A model generated the notes under the pieces. The model ran no database searches, was not told the DNA's origin, and saw nothing but the letters and a program-made list of their open reading frames with translations. A program made the translations under genes and the position numbers. Below are positions 52,052 to 63,909 of a DNA stretch of 64,000 nt, in pieces. How positions within the stretch are numbered: position 1 is the stretch's first letter; every line of letters starts with the position of its first letter. The DNA lies in assembly GCA_013397455.1 (NCBI GenBank), contig VYZB01000383.1, forward strand, positions 682,764-746,763, given 5' to 3'. The DNA comes from Crotophaga sulcirostris (taxonomy: Eukaryota > Chordata > Aves > Cuculiformes > Crotophagidae).

Positions 52052-53361
52052 AATTCCAGAAAATACAACCTGTACCACATAGATGACATAAAGCTCCTGT
52101 AAAATAAGCTGATTCAAGAGTAATGGCATGTGCAATGAAGCAGAGCATACACTGGGGGTCTGCCAGACTCAGTGGGAATAAATAAATACCTGTTCTGCAG
52201 ATATTCAGGCCTACTTTTGTGCAGTGTCGACTTGGCCACACATTGAGTGCTTCCCTTACTGCTTATTTATGGTCTCTTGTAACTTCTCTTAACTCAGCCT
52301 ACTATTCCATGGCATGTTTAATTACTGTGTGTGTTTCAGCAATCACGAGGAGGCCCAGATGACAGCCATGACTTCTCTAACTGTATGTTCTCCTCTCCTG
52401 TTGGTTTACTCCAGCCCTGGCACAAGGCAAACCGTGTTTAGGGGCTGGCAGATAATCCAGTTTAGAAGCACTCAACTATTTAGATCCTTTTCACACCACC
52501 CACTAGCCTGGAGGACTCTCAGTGCTGGATCCCAACAATGACAAACAGATGCAAATCACTTTGTAAGGTAAGGACATCAGGGAAGATCTCAGGCTGTCTT
52601 CTTGGTATAGATTTGTAAAATGTCCACTTTTCAGAATCAGACCTACCATCTCAGACCATCCCCTGCTAAATTTACCTTCAGTATTCAGAGTATATTTCAT
52701 GAAGCGGACAGTTGCCTGCTTAGACTGTGACCATAGTTTCCACTCTATGTGGGCCACTGACCAGAACCCATCAGAGGCAAAGCAAGAAAGGCTGTAACCA
52801 AAGATCAGAAGGGTAATGTCTACCCATGCTACCACCTGTCTTCTCAAATGCAGCAATTGGGCACATGTCCAAGGACGCACAGAGTTTAAAGTCTACTTAT
52901 AGTGTTATCCTTATTAGACTGACAATGATATTTTAATATCAACCCCACTTTAAATTTTTTAGCTCTCTTATAGGTCACACCACAGGTCAGTGCAACAGTC
53001 TTTGGAAAATAACTTTCACTCCTACTCCATGCTGTGATGTAAAAGTAGCCTCCACAACACAAAACCGCTCTACAATTCAGCAAATTTAGCAGGGGAAGGA
53101 GAAATCTTTTGCTGCGCGGGCAGAGCTGAGCAAACAAATGTGTCAGCACTCAGAACTCAACTTTACTCATAAGGCCAAAAAACTCAAGTTGGCTTTACCC
53201 CAGAGTCCTCCTACACATACATATCACCCTGCTTTCTTGTCTTCCCATCACCACCTCCACCTCATAACTGGTATTCTCTCTTTCTTTAACCTGATCCGTT
53301 TAAATCTTTAATTGTACATTAGGTATGTCCTCATCCAAACTGTTGCAATTTCTAGCTTAAT

Positions 53362-53396
53362 TGCCTTCTCAAATCTCCACTGCCTTCTCAAATCTC
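53362..53396. repeat. 19-bp tandem duplication
   Basis: tgccttctcaaatctccac is followed directly by a second copy truncated after tgccttctcaaatctc. Confidence 0.8.
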
Positions 53397-54210
53397 TCAT
53401 CTCTACTCACAGGCTACTGGCAGAGTACAACCCCTTCTACAAAATAGGTAAAACTGTCAGTTTCCTTCTCTCTCCCCTCAATACCCAAATCCAATTTGGA
53501 TCTTCTTCCAGCTGTCTCATTTTCACGGTTTCACTAAATTTACTCCTCTGACCCCACATTCACCTCCACTCCCATTCCTGCTTTCTTCTCTAGCAGTTTT
53601 CACCCTCCAACCATGTTTTTACCTCCTTTCCTGCCCACTCAATCAACTCTTCCCATCTTGGCCAAACACAAAATTCTTCCTCAGGTGAGAGAAACAATGA
53701 GCTAACTCATGAGTGGCCTGAGAGTCACTGTGAAAGCTCCCTGGAGTGAGTCGTTCCCTTTCAATCAATTCCAAGAAGCAAAAGAGTTGCTAATGTCCCT
53801 CTCCAGCCTGTCCAAGAACATGTGGATAGAAGATAACCGGAAGAAGAAAGATTAAGACTTTTTCTGTCTTAATATCCTGAAAGAGGGAATAGTCCCATCT
53901 CTCAGCTATCAAGGAAAGAAAGGAGATGGAAGAAAAGACTCTGCTGCTTACCATTCTGGAGGGGAAAAAAAAGAGAATCAAAGATTCAAGCTGTACCTTC
54001 ACAGAGCCATAGGAATCACAATAATCATAATGACCTAGGCATTTTATCATTTAAAATTATGCCAAATCTAGATGATTGTGCACCTCTTCCCTCACTGCTT
54101 ACACCTCCTCCTTGAACTGACCTTGCAGAGCATCTTCCATCCCAAGACAGAAAAGACATCTGGAGATCTAGGCATGGTCTCAAGCACTCAACTGCACTGA
54201 CAATAGAGTC

Positions 54211-54275
54211 CTCTGTGTCTTGGGCAAATCATGAAACTATTTAGAATCCCAGTTATTAAATGGGATTCAGGATAC
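54211..54275 (+). mobile_element. Possible MIR SINE relic
   Basis: gtgtcttgggcaaatcatga, a shortened pyrimidine segment and ttaaatgggattcagg parallel the MIR wording tgaccttgggcaagtcact to aaaatggggat. Short and diverged. Confidence 0.45.
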
Positions 54276-55093
54276 TGGCTAGAGCATCAAGGTCTGATTA
54301 TCTGTAAGCACATGCTGTACAAGAGACACTGTTGTTAATGCATATCGAGCATCTTGACTTTGTTTCCTAAATTTTAGTTATTTCTTCAAAACAAGTCTTG
54401 CTAAATCGTTTCAATGTGAAGAAAAAAGAACTTAGTCCTAACCTAATTTTTGAAAAAGTACAATTATGACTGCTTGTTTATTTACTTTTTTATTATTAAT
54501 ATGGAACAGCTGGCAAAACACAACAGTCTATCAGGAAGAACACAGAGATTCAATCCCAAATAAAGAAAACACCAGATGATAATCATGAATTAGTGGTCAC
54601 TCCCAGTATGGGACACCATGCTGTTAAGTTGTCCTGGGGGTGCCCCAAGGAAGGAGTTTGAAGGGCTGTGAATCACATTTTCCCAAGGCTGCACATTTCT
54701 TCAGTTCTTCAGCATTTCTGCTGCATCAGAAAGGCCAGCCTTAGCCCATTCTCTGTTTCACTTGGACTCATATTCATACATGGTGAAGAGCAGGTAGGAG
54801 CTCTATCAAGAACTGCCTCAGGGGACAGCCAGGAGACTTCCACTCTGTGAGTCCCCAGGCTGGTGCACTGGGAAAGTTGTCATGGGATGTGAGAAAGGCT
54901 CTACCCTATTCAGCATGGCTCTTGTTGTTCACATTCCCACAAGACCTCAATCCCCAACTAACATCCAGCATTGCAGGTCCTCACTGGCAACGGCTGATCA
55001 AGAGCAAGAGGAGACACCACAATGCTGAAAGAGTGTAGGATACAGATGTATGTCCACGGGTCACAAGCGTGTCTGTTTGCCATGCCTGAGACC

Positions 55094-55147
55094 CACAGGA
55101 CCAAAGCGGTGTGTCTACACAGGACCAAAGCAGAGTGCCCACACAGC
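55094..55147. repeat. 24-bp tandem repeat, about 2.2 copies
   Basis: cacaggaccaaagc recurs at 55094 and 55118 with diverged ends, and a partial unit (cacagc) begins at 55142. Confidence 0.75.
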
Positions 55148-56583
55148 ATAGGAATTCATTTAAAGGATTTGGTTTTCCACAGCAGGCTACCAACCAGGGC
55201 AAACAATACCCTAACACTGCCTCCCCTTCCCAACAACTCTCCTCAAAACCCTTGCCTGCTACCCTACGTGGCACTGCAATGCAGCCCTGTCCCCACCACC
55301 ACCTTGTGACACCCAGCTAAGCAGTGCCACACAGAGCCCCACTGTTAGCCAACACAGAGCTTGCTTGTTTTCCTGAGAATGTTGCAGGGTGTTTAAGTAT
55401 TGTGATCCATTGTTTACTGAGACAAGCTCTGCAGCTGTCACGCAATCTCCCTCTCTGAGAAAGATAAGGTGAGTGCTCATGCATCACTTGCAGCTTTCTA
55501 TGACTTTCTGATCAGTATAATCCCTCTTTTCAGACAGGAAAGCAAGCTGCATCTTGGCTCCTACAGCCTCTGCAGTCTGATGGAAAACACACTCCTTTGT
55601 CACCGTTCAGCCATCGTTCGATCTGCTTCCTCCACATGTGAAGGCAACTTTTTTTTCAACTATCCTTACAGTTACATGTCTACATCAGCCACTTGTGCCA
55701 GCAGAGGTGGTGCACGATTCAGGACAACTGTTTTCACTAGTGGGAACATAGGAGAGGGCAGAGAAAGCATGGTTAACCTCTCCTTGAATTTCACCTGCAG
55801 GAAGACAGATCTGCCACAGAAGCAAATATGTCTGGTTTTGATGCACACCTGAAATAGAAGTTGACCCTCTTTGCTGGTTCACCAGAGACTGAACTGAAGA
55901 TGCCAAGTCAAATACACAGTTTGTACTTTTTAGGTAGCCAGGCCTATGAGGACTCCTGCCTTTTGTGGACAAAGGTCTCACCATGAGTCAGTTACACTGA
56001 TGAATCGGAGCAGAGGCAGTAAAATGCTGAAAGACTTTTTAAATTAACCTGTTCTCATAAGGATCAGTGTTCCTAAATTGGAAGCTGACTAATAATAGTA
56101 AAGGAATACCAAAGACCACATTTCACCAATGACCTCCACCTCTTTTATTAATGTGCTGTAAAACAGAGCAATCCCCACGTATAAAACACAAATCTGAATT
56201 TTGCAGCTCAAGCATTTCCATTAAAATACATTCTAAGGATCACCCAATGTTATAAGAAGATGGATGATCTGTGAAGTCAGAGCTTTTTGAGCCTACGCAC
56301 AAAAGTTTGTTCAGGATTTTATCTGTAATTCCCAAACCTAGTAATGATCATAAAAACCTCTAACACAGTCTACTGTGTATTGCAGATCACGGACTTTCAT
56401 CCAGCTAATCCTATACTAAACTGAGGAATGTGTTGGATTTCTTAACTACTTGATTCAGCCATATTAGAGGAACAACTTGGCCAGTTGGACCTATGGTAGC
56501 AGAACTTGCTAGAAAGAAAATTGTATGCTAGGATTTCCATTTACAGACCTGATGTTTCAATGCTGTGCACTTTGGCTGTGGCT

Positions 56584-56676
56584 TAGCTCAGCACGTAAGC
56601 ATACGCTTGGCTTCAAGTACACAATCCCATTGACTTCAGCATAAGTACATATTAAGTGCTTGACTGAGCTGAGACT
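56584..56676. repeat. Ancient sauropsid-type palindromic repeat
   Basis: An imperfect palindrome: tagctcagcacgtaagcat on the left, atcccattgacttcagcat in the centre, and aagtgcttgactgagctgag on the right. The wording with a central cccattgacttca recalls a repeat widespread in turtles and birds. I name it from memory of its pattern, not from a search. Confidence 0.5.
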
Positions 56677-56730
56677 GTTCATGGCTTTCCAGGGTGAACC
56701 CTGCCTGATTAAACAAGAATAAAAACAGCA

Positions 56731-57120
56731 ACTCTCTTATGAGGAGAGGCTGAGAGAGCTGGGTCTGTTTAGCCTGGAGAAGAGAAGACCTTATCAATTC
56801 TTACAAATATCTAAAGGGCAGTTGTCAAGAGGATGGGGCCAGACTCTTTTCAGTGGTGCCCAGCAACAGGACAAGGGGCAATGAGCACAAACTGGAGCAC
56901 AGGAACTTCCACCTTAACATAAGGAAAAACTACTTTACTGTGAGGATGACAGAGCACTGGAACAGGCTGCCAAGAGAGGTTGTGGAGTCCCCTTCTCTGG
57001 AGATACACAAAACACACTTGGATATGCAGCCTCCTCTAGGGAACATGCTTTAGGAACGAGGTTGGACTGGATGATCTCCAGAGGTCCCTTCAAACCCTGA
57101 CCATTCTGTGATTCTATGAT
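56731..57120 (+). mobile_element. CR1 LINE, older family, 390 bp
   Basis: atgaggagaggctgagagag, gggtctgtttagcctggaga, gaccttatcaattcttacaa, caggctgccaagagaggttg and ggttggactggatgatctcc are classical avian CR1. It ends in two attctgtg/attctatg tail units. The frame at 56853-57053 reads NIRKNYFTVRM and [11 protein letters not shown], matching the C-terminal frame of the young copies. It is clearly more diverged than the young family. Confidence 0.95.
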
Positions 57121-59138
57121 TTCTTCTGAGATTGCTAGAACAAAAGTGAACTTTATCAAAGCATAATGACATCCTTGAATGGAAGGTTCTAGGAGAATGT
57201 GATATATGAACACTCATCAAAAGCAGATGTGCTAGCTAAGTGAGGTCTGCCATACCACTGACTCACAAACGTATTCAGTTAGGGATCCATGCTAAGTAAA
57301 CTTTAAAATCCGGGATGAGGTCTCCATAAGATGTCTTTGCACTAAAACACAGAAAAAGAAGAAAGGCACTTTGCTTTGCTTGCCACCCTGTTTCCTTTCT
57401 CTGAGGCACCCCCAGGGATCTGAAAATAGGCAGCCCCCTTCTATGTCCTCGATCCCACCACTGTGTCAAAGAAAGGACACGCTGCTGTGAGCCAGTGCTG
57501 TTAGCCCAGTCACACCAGCAGTACCTCTGGAAAATATAAACAAGCTACTCTGCTGTTGACCAGAGTTTTCGGTTTGTGGTTCATTGTTCCCTGCATACTA
57601 TGCTGGACCTTCTGAGAACCAGTTCCTATACATGGTGAGCCCACCTCACCCAGTCCAGCTGCTAAGCATGACCTCCCTCTCATCATCACCACCACTCATG
57701 GCCAGAGGCTTCTCCTTCACCTGAGCTATCACACCTCTTTAAAGTTCTACCTTCCCTCACTCCAACATGTAAGAGTTACTCCATCACTTTGCTTCCTGAA
57801 CCATCACCATAAAGCCTTCCTTTTCTCTGCTGCTTCTCATGATTTGCTCTGTCTAAAGTATTTTGTGAATGAAGGGCACTCTTCCAAGACCCCTTTTCTT
57901 CTAGAGGCCCGAAGAAACAGCACGCTGAATATTTTTTTCAATCAAATCTCATTGTGATTATTTGTGAAATGCCTTGGACACCATTAACGGGGAAGTGTCA
58001 AAGAACTAGCACCATTATCATTAAAATTATTATTATGGAATGAAAAATATATGGAGTGCTGTTGGGTGTAATTTTCTGAAGTTTCGCCTGAGAGAAAATT
58101 ACTTCTCCAGCCACTGTATATTTATGGTTTTTTTAGTCATAATTTTCAAACAAATTCTAAATCACCCTTAAAGAAGAAAATAATCAGCTTCATTTGCCAC
58201 AGTTCCATTTTTCAAGATTAAAAAGAAAATTGCCACAAGGCTTGTTTAATGGAAACAAAATCTATACTGAAAAACACTGAAGGTCAAATATTCTGTAGCA
58301 CCAAACAGATACCACCAGTTCCTGGTCAACACTCCATCATTAGTTAATGTTTGGACTCCCTGTATGGATATTCAAGAGTAGCAAGGCTATGAGCTTGAAG
58401 ACAATTCTCCCATAATGTATTTTGCCTTCCCTTTGATGTTTAGTCAGTTATACCCCTCATATGTCACAATCTTGTTAACTAAAATTTTGGTTTTGATTGT
58501 CAAAATCTCACTTGCTCTAGAAAGCTGTAAATCTTCATCAGAATTCCCTAAGGGGCTTTCCCAGCTGGCCTTTGGATGCTAATGTGGGTTTTTTTCCATC
58601 AATGTACAGTAAAGGGAATAATGTATTAGTGGCCAATACAACGACAGTGGGGGTGTTTGGTAAAATGTCAGGAACCTTCAAAAGAAATAAATCATACCCT
58701 ATTATCCTTCAGCCCACAAAGTTAAAACAGCTTTTGCTTTCAATACAACAAGCAAACACTTAACTGCTCCCCACAGATTTCAGTGTTTGAAGCTGGTCAC
58801 ATACCAATACAATGTTGTTTAAAGAAAAAAATATTGAGAAAATATATAGCAACCTACATTCAAGTAACCTGAATTACATTCATCTGGTAGGAGGTAATAA
58901 TTACAGACAGTCTGAAGTAAAATCCCAGATTTAAACACTCCCCAACTAATTCGTTTTGAAAACCTGAGGCAACACACAGAGCTACTTGTCTGCATCTAGG
59001 AGAGACTGAGGAATAGACAACAGGTGAAATGCTGCACACTGAGAACTCTCACCAGCTGTGATGATAGAGTCTGCACAGCTGAGATTCCCACTCTTGGGAA
59101 GTTCTAGGATATAAGCTACCTAAGTGTAGGTAGGGGTT
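57121..59138. other. Intronic stretch with nothing firm
   Basis: An attattat-rich patch near 58010-58040 with ccttggacaccatt upstream might be the end of an old LINE2-like element, but is too diverged to call. Confidence 0.4.
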
Positions 59139-59276
59139 TTGGAGATGTTTAAGAGGAGATTGGCTGAGGCACTCAGTGCCAGGGTTTAGATGCTGGGTTG
59201 GTGTTGGTGTTGGGTTATAGGCTGGACTCGATGATCTCAGAGGTCCTTTCCAACCTTGTCATACTGTGATACTGTA
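59139..59276 (+). mobile_element. CR1 LINE, young family, sub-type B
   Basis: Starts at ggagatgtttaagaggag, contains tagatgctgggttggtgttg, and ends in two tail units (catactgtgatactgt). Confidence 0.94.
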
Positions 59277-62200
59277 ACCAAACTCACCCCTCTCTTACAC
59301 TTCAGCACAGGATCTGCTGAGGTGTTTTTATGGACGAAGACAGGCTGCAAGTATTAAGGCAGGGATAAATTATGTTCTTCCAGCTTACACTGAATGCCAT
59401 GACCCAGTGTAGAAAGTCCTGGGAGATGGAACACAGAAGAGCATGGGAAGCCTCTTATACTGTTTTTTTCCGAGCACAGCTATTTAATGTATAAAACTAA
59501 TGAGAAATAAATGATGGTAGAAACTGCAAGTGGAAACCTATCTACAACTCATGTCCGATGAAGCTGTGAACATCCAAGTGATTCACACAAGACAGCTGAG
59601 TTTGCAAACTATTAAGTACTTCCTTGATAAACAAGCTGAAATTAGCACTCTGCACCAGTTACAAGCATACATGCACATCAGTCATGGTTCTGGTGCTTGA
59701 AATAACAAATCTTACATAGTATTGGCATGGCAGAAGATGTTTCTGGCTTTCCCAAGGGACACGTTACAAAGGAGGTCCAAATGTCTCTAATAGATAGCAA
59801 AGATGCTAAGAAACAGCTGTATGACCATGAAGGAGACTGCTAAGAACCAGGGTGGTATCGCAAGGGCATAGCCCGGTTGCGAATGCAGGGACCAATGTAT
59901 TAGTTGTAAGATATATATGGAAAAGACAAGAAAGATGAACATGACAGACAAGAACTAGAAACAATTTCTCCAGTGTTTGGCACACCAGAGTAGTCCACAG
60001 TGAAGCTATTCTGGGTTGGCACACAGTTTAATGAGATGGGACTTGGACACGTGTGTGTATGCATGTATAAATAAAAAAGGATGCATTAAGAATACACCTG
60101 ACTTGTTTCACTAATATCTCAGCTCACTGAAAAACAAACAAGCATGCAGGATCCTTAATGTAGCTACCCACTCACAGTCAAATAGGTAATCAGACAACAG
60201 AAACAGGCTCCTGGGAAGTAAAAGATCATTTTCTTATTGATCTAACAAGGGAAATCAAACTTTAACTGGATTTCCTATAAGCACAGAGTGGAACAATCTA
60301 ATTATGAAAAGCCCAGACTGGGTCCGTTATTATTGTTGGTGAACTGTACAATGAGCATTATTTACAAGCCCCAGGGAAATCGGGGCACCGTTGTGTTATT
60401 TTGGTACTGTGCAAACACACAGGACGGCACTCACAGCACAAATTCCTCACCTGTCCTTCACAATCCCTATGCAGGCTGCTAGGATAAATCATTCAGCTCA
60501 CAGCACCTTCCCAGCCCACATCTCTCCTGCCAGTTCAAACTTTATCTTGAGCATATAAAATAAGCACATTTAGGACCAAAATTTATACCCCTTGACTTGG
60601 CTAGACCATTTTCTCTAGGTCACAAGTAATGGCAGGTGGTTTGGGGAACGGACTGTAAAGAAACAGGCATTTCTTCAGGTCCCAACACAGCTGAAGTAAA
60701 AACATTTTGCATACGTAGACTCCTTTCTGCTTAATGATAAGGTCATGTACTGTATTGTCTCTTTCTTATCCCTCCCATAACAACAATATCAATTCAAACA
60801 GACAGTTGATTAGTGTGGATGAGATATAATAAGCAAAAGATGAGACATAGGAAATACATAATTTCTCAGGAAATAAGTTAAAAAATAGACAGAAAGGAGT
60901 TTTACTTGGATTCTTCCATGACAAGGATATTATCCAGCCAACTGAATGTTAAGAATATCGTAATCTGGAGGAAAAGCACAGTAAAAAGAGAGGCTGAGCA
61001 CAAGTTAAGGTGGGAACTGAAGGCTGGAGAACACAAAACATGTTACGGCATCCCCTTTGTCTTTCTATGGGAAGCAAGGCTAGCAAGGTTGTGAAAAAGA
61101 AGCTATTCAAGCTTTTTGTAACATAAAGTGTATTGTTAATCTGTTCTTCCTGACAGTACATTAATGCATCCATACCACACATCCACTGAAAATTGCTGCT
61201 GTAACATAATCCTCCCCCTCAGCAGTGGGAGCATGGGCAGGGCTGCTGCTGGGGTCACTCTTTCAAGTTGCTGGTTTGACGTTTCCATTGTCTAGCAGAT
61301 TGTGATCCGTGGATAACGTATTTGGAGACCTACAGGAAGCCCATGAGCCACACTGCTAAGCAGAGACATCCTCAGAGCAATTTGCAAACAGCAAAATATG
61401 ACGTAGGTTTCCCTGCTTGTCCCCTCTGCAGCCTAAACCTGCTCGTGCTGGTGTCAGAGTAGAGTATAGCTTTAAAGTAAATTATGTTACAAATTTATAT
61501 GTGCTTTTAGAGGTGTAAACCCTGTTCCATAGAACTTAAGTACCATGTGCAGTGGAAATGCCTTTAATTTTATTCCTGCGCATTTCCCGGCTGAGCTTTG
61601 CAGCAGAAAATTCAGGATTAATCTGTAGTATAAACAATCATGAGGAAACAGGTGTTGAAAAAAAACAGTGACTCTAAATCTAACTTGGGTTTAAGAGACC
61701 TCAATGATAATCTGGGTAATTTTCTCAATGTGTCTGCAATTCAATACTTATTTCTTTTGTACAATTGTCAAGTTCTAATTAAATCATATCAGATTTTGCC
61801 CTCTATCATTAAAGAGAGGAAAGGAGCCAGAACAGTGAAAGGGGAGGAGAGATTATTTTTTTCTGTGAAAAATTCATGCCTGATTATAACAAAGCAAACT
61901 GGCAGCTAATGGGTGTGTTTATGTAGCCATCACTTCTGCAGAGAAGCACTCATACGGAGTGCCAAAAATGCCCACCAATTCCTCAACATCAGGAATCTAA
62001 TATTCATTGCAGAATGATTTATCTCAGTGCTGGATCCTGCACATCTTCTACAAACTGGAAGTTTGGTGCTCTTGATTAATAGAAAGAATGCATACTTGCT
62101 CTCTTCTTTACCTATTACATCCTCATTTTATTGTATTAGCTATTTAAATACCCAGCTGAGTTCCACCATGAGAGTTTCTCCTTTCAACCATCCCCAGTTA

Positions 62201-62514
62201 AACAGATGGTTAGACTTATTTAGCAATTAAAATCAAGGTTTATTTACCCATTCCACCAGAGCAAGGTTCCAGCTAGTGCCATATCATGTAGTCTGAAAGA
62301 TTTTGCTCATTTGCTTTAATCCACTTAAACCTTTAAAGCATAGATAACGGAAAACAGACCAGAAATCTCTTACACTTTTCAAATTAAGAGACAAAAGTTT
62401 CCTCCTCTGTGTAGAGGAGTAAAGCTGTCTAGAAGAACCCTGAAAGGTCAGTAGGAAGTCTTCGACTACTTTCGTCCTGGAAACCCTATCTCAAAGGTCA
62501 CAAAACCACAACTA
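59277..62514. other. Intronic stretch with nothing recognised
   Basis: No exon, transposon end or tandem array was recognised. Confidence 0.45.
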
Positions 62515-62610
62515 AATTGCCTTTAGCAAAGAAACTAACTAGAGACACATTGCAAGGCACTTAATTGCCTTCAGTGAAGAGTGTAACTGGAGATGCATCG
62601 CAAAGCCTTA
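62515..62610. repeat. Diverged 48-bp tandem duplication
   Basis: Two head-to-tail 48-bp units begin with aattgcctt (62515 and 62563) and share taact, gaga and gcaa blocks at the same offsets. 34 of 48 positions agree without gaps, so it is an old local duplication. Confidence 0.75.
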
Positions 62611-63125
62611 AATGGGAACCAAAATCAATATTTCAACATTTAGGAGGAAACCACTTTTAAAGAAAGAGATTCAGCAGCTAATGCTGCTGGCACACTGAGC
62701 TTAATACACTAGTTTGGGGTGAAATCAGAAATAATGGGGGTATTAATATAATGATCTAAGTGTCATGTGGGTAAGTGGACAAACTGGGCAGACAGCAACT
62801 TAGGACGACTTGCACACTCATGGAAAATCCAACTAGGATAAGGACAAGAGAAATTCCATGCTGCAAAAGAACAGTAAGAAGATTGTCCACTGCAACATGA
62901 AGGCCCTCTCTCACATTCTTAAGACCTTGTCAAGTTAAACGTCCAGATGAAAGACAGAAAAACTCCTAGCAGAGGTAATAAATCCATAACAAAAACAAAA
63001 CAAGCAACAAACCAAAAGGTAGCCACTCCCTGCAATTTTTAAACAATTTACTTCTCTTGCATTCAAGGATGTCCAAACTCTCCATGACTTTTCACCGATT
63101 AAGCATCCAGGCAGCCAGGTGTGGC

Positions 63126-63139
63126 ATATATATATATAC
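63126..63139. repeat. Short TA microsatellite
   Basis: About six TA units, 11 bases before the 5' break of the next CR1. Confidence 0.8.
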
Positions 63140-63149
63140 CTATCATATC

Positions 63150-63380
63150 TTAGGCTTGATATTAGGAAAAAGTTCTTCCCTGAAAGGCTGATTGGCCATT
63201 GGAATGCGCTGCCCAGGGAGGTGGTGGAGTCGCCAACCCTGGAGGTGTTTAAGGGGAGATTGGCTGAGGCACTCAGTGCCAGGGTTTAGATGCTGGGTTG
63301 GTGTTGGTGTTGGGTTATAGGTTGGACTTGATGATCTCAGAGGTCCTTTCCAACCTTGTGATACTGTGATACTGTGATAT
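63150..63380 (+). mobile_element. CR1 LINE, young family, sub-type B, 330 bp from SEMA5B exon 1
   Basis: Starts at ttaggcttgatattagg, contains gattggccattgg, ctgcccagggaggtggtgg and tagatgctgggttggtgttg, and ends in almost three perfect tgatactg tail units. It lies inside SEMA5B intron 1, antisense to the gene, close to the donor site. Confidence 0.96.
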
Positions 63381-63706
63381 GAGCAGTGCTGAATCCTGTT
63401 ACTGAGAAAAGGAAACTGCAACACAGTGTGTCACAAGATTTCAGGGAGCCTGTAGCAGAATTGAAAATGGAGATTACTCCACCAGTAGGCCCAAAACTAC
63501 CTGAATTAAGTGACTGCTGTGAAACCTCAGAGTGAAAACACTGTAAAGCATCAAAGGGAACACGATTCATTAGGCCATTTGCACTGGCCTGTGAATCCCC
63601 ACTGCAAGGAAAACAGCACAGACTAAACCATCATTCATAACAACACCAGGAAGGACTTGAAATGGATCATCCTACTGGAACTTGAAACAGGAATAGAAGT
63701 TCTTAC

Positions 63707-63857
63707 CTTCAAAAGCAATTGTGGGGTGTTCTTTCCTGACACATTGCTGATCAGCTTCAGAGTATTCAGGTACATTCTGTGATGCTGAGAGATGAAAAGC
63801 AAGAAGAAAAAGGCTTGGCAATGACAGAGAAATGGCCTTTAATCTTGAAACAACCAT
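63707..63857 (-). CDS. SEMA5B: SEMA5B first coding exon: start codon, signal peptide, N-terminus
   Basis: Seen: reading leftwards from ATG at 63857, 50 codons plus one base run to a GTAAGA donor at 63706-63701. An in-frame TAG lies 24 bases before the ATG, and the ATG has G at -3 and G at +4, which fixes the start. Residues 1-26 form a signal peptide with a long hydrophobic core (LSLPSLFLLAFHL). Next come an acidic linker, one cysteine (QQCVRKEHP) and the motif HPTIAFE. Known: class 5 semaphorins are membrane proteins with a sema domain, PSI domain and thrombospondin type-1 repeats that steer axons. SEMA5B starts in the same style (SLLLPSL, then KHPTVAFED), while SEMA5A has EHPVISYKE. Inference: this is the SEMA5B N-terminus. 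The codon split after its first base joins the next exon as Asp. The exon is the only one of the three that shows up as a long open frame. Paralogue confusion is unlikely given exon 2. Confidence 0.93.
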
Positions 63858-63909
63858 GACTGAAGGGCAGCTGCAGATCTAGCTTCCAAGGTAGGCCCAG
63901 GGAGGATAC
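63858..63909 (-). other. SEMA5B: SEMA5B 5' untranslated part of the start-codon exon, with splice acceptor
   Basis: On the minus strand a pyrimidine-rich stretch ending in tttcag (CAG at 63912-63910) precedes 52 bases of untranslated sequence and then the ATG. The acceptor implies that at least one further 5' untranslated exon and the promoter lie beyond position 64000. The in-frame stop (TAG) within this stretch excludes a longer N-terminus read through this exon. No promoter or CpG island is visible in 63910-64000. Confidence 0.75.

Larger units (their letters stand above)
52052..56583. other. Intronic stretch with small repeats only
   Basis: Holds the 19-bp duplication at 53362, the possible MIR relic at 54211 and the 24-bp tandem at 55094. 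No exon recognised. Confidence 0.45.
47560..63706 (-). other. SEMA5B: SEMA5B intron 1 (between first and second coding exons)
   Basis: This 16,147-bp intron has a GTAAGA donor and a TTGCAG acceptor. It holds young CR1 copies at 51768, 59139 and 63150, an older CR1 at 56731, a palindromic ancient repeat at 56584, possible MIR relics at 51438 and 54211, a possible old LINE tail near 48518, and short tandem duplications at 53362, 55094 and 62515. No other gene is supported. Open frames of 60-130 codons in it have no recognisable motif. Confidence 0.9.

Noticed and set aside
57950..58040. Possible LINE2-like 3' end with attattatt tail
   Set aside because: Upstream wording too diverged to support a family; an AT-rich run alone is not evidence.
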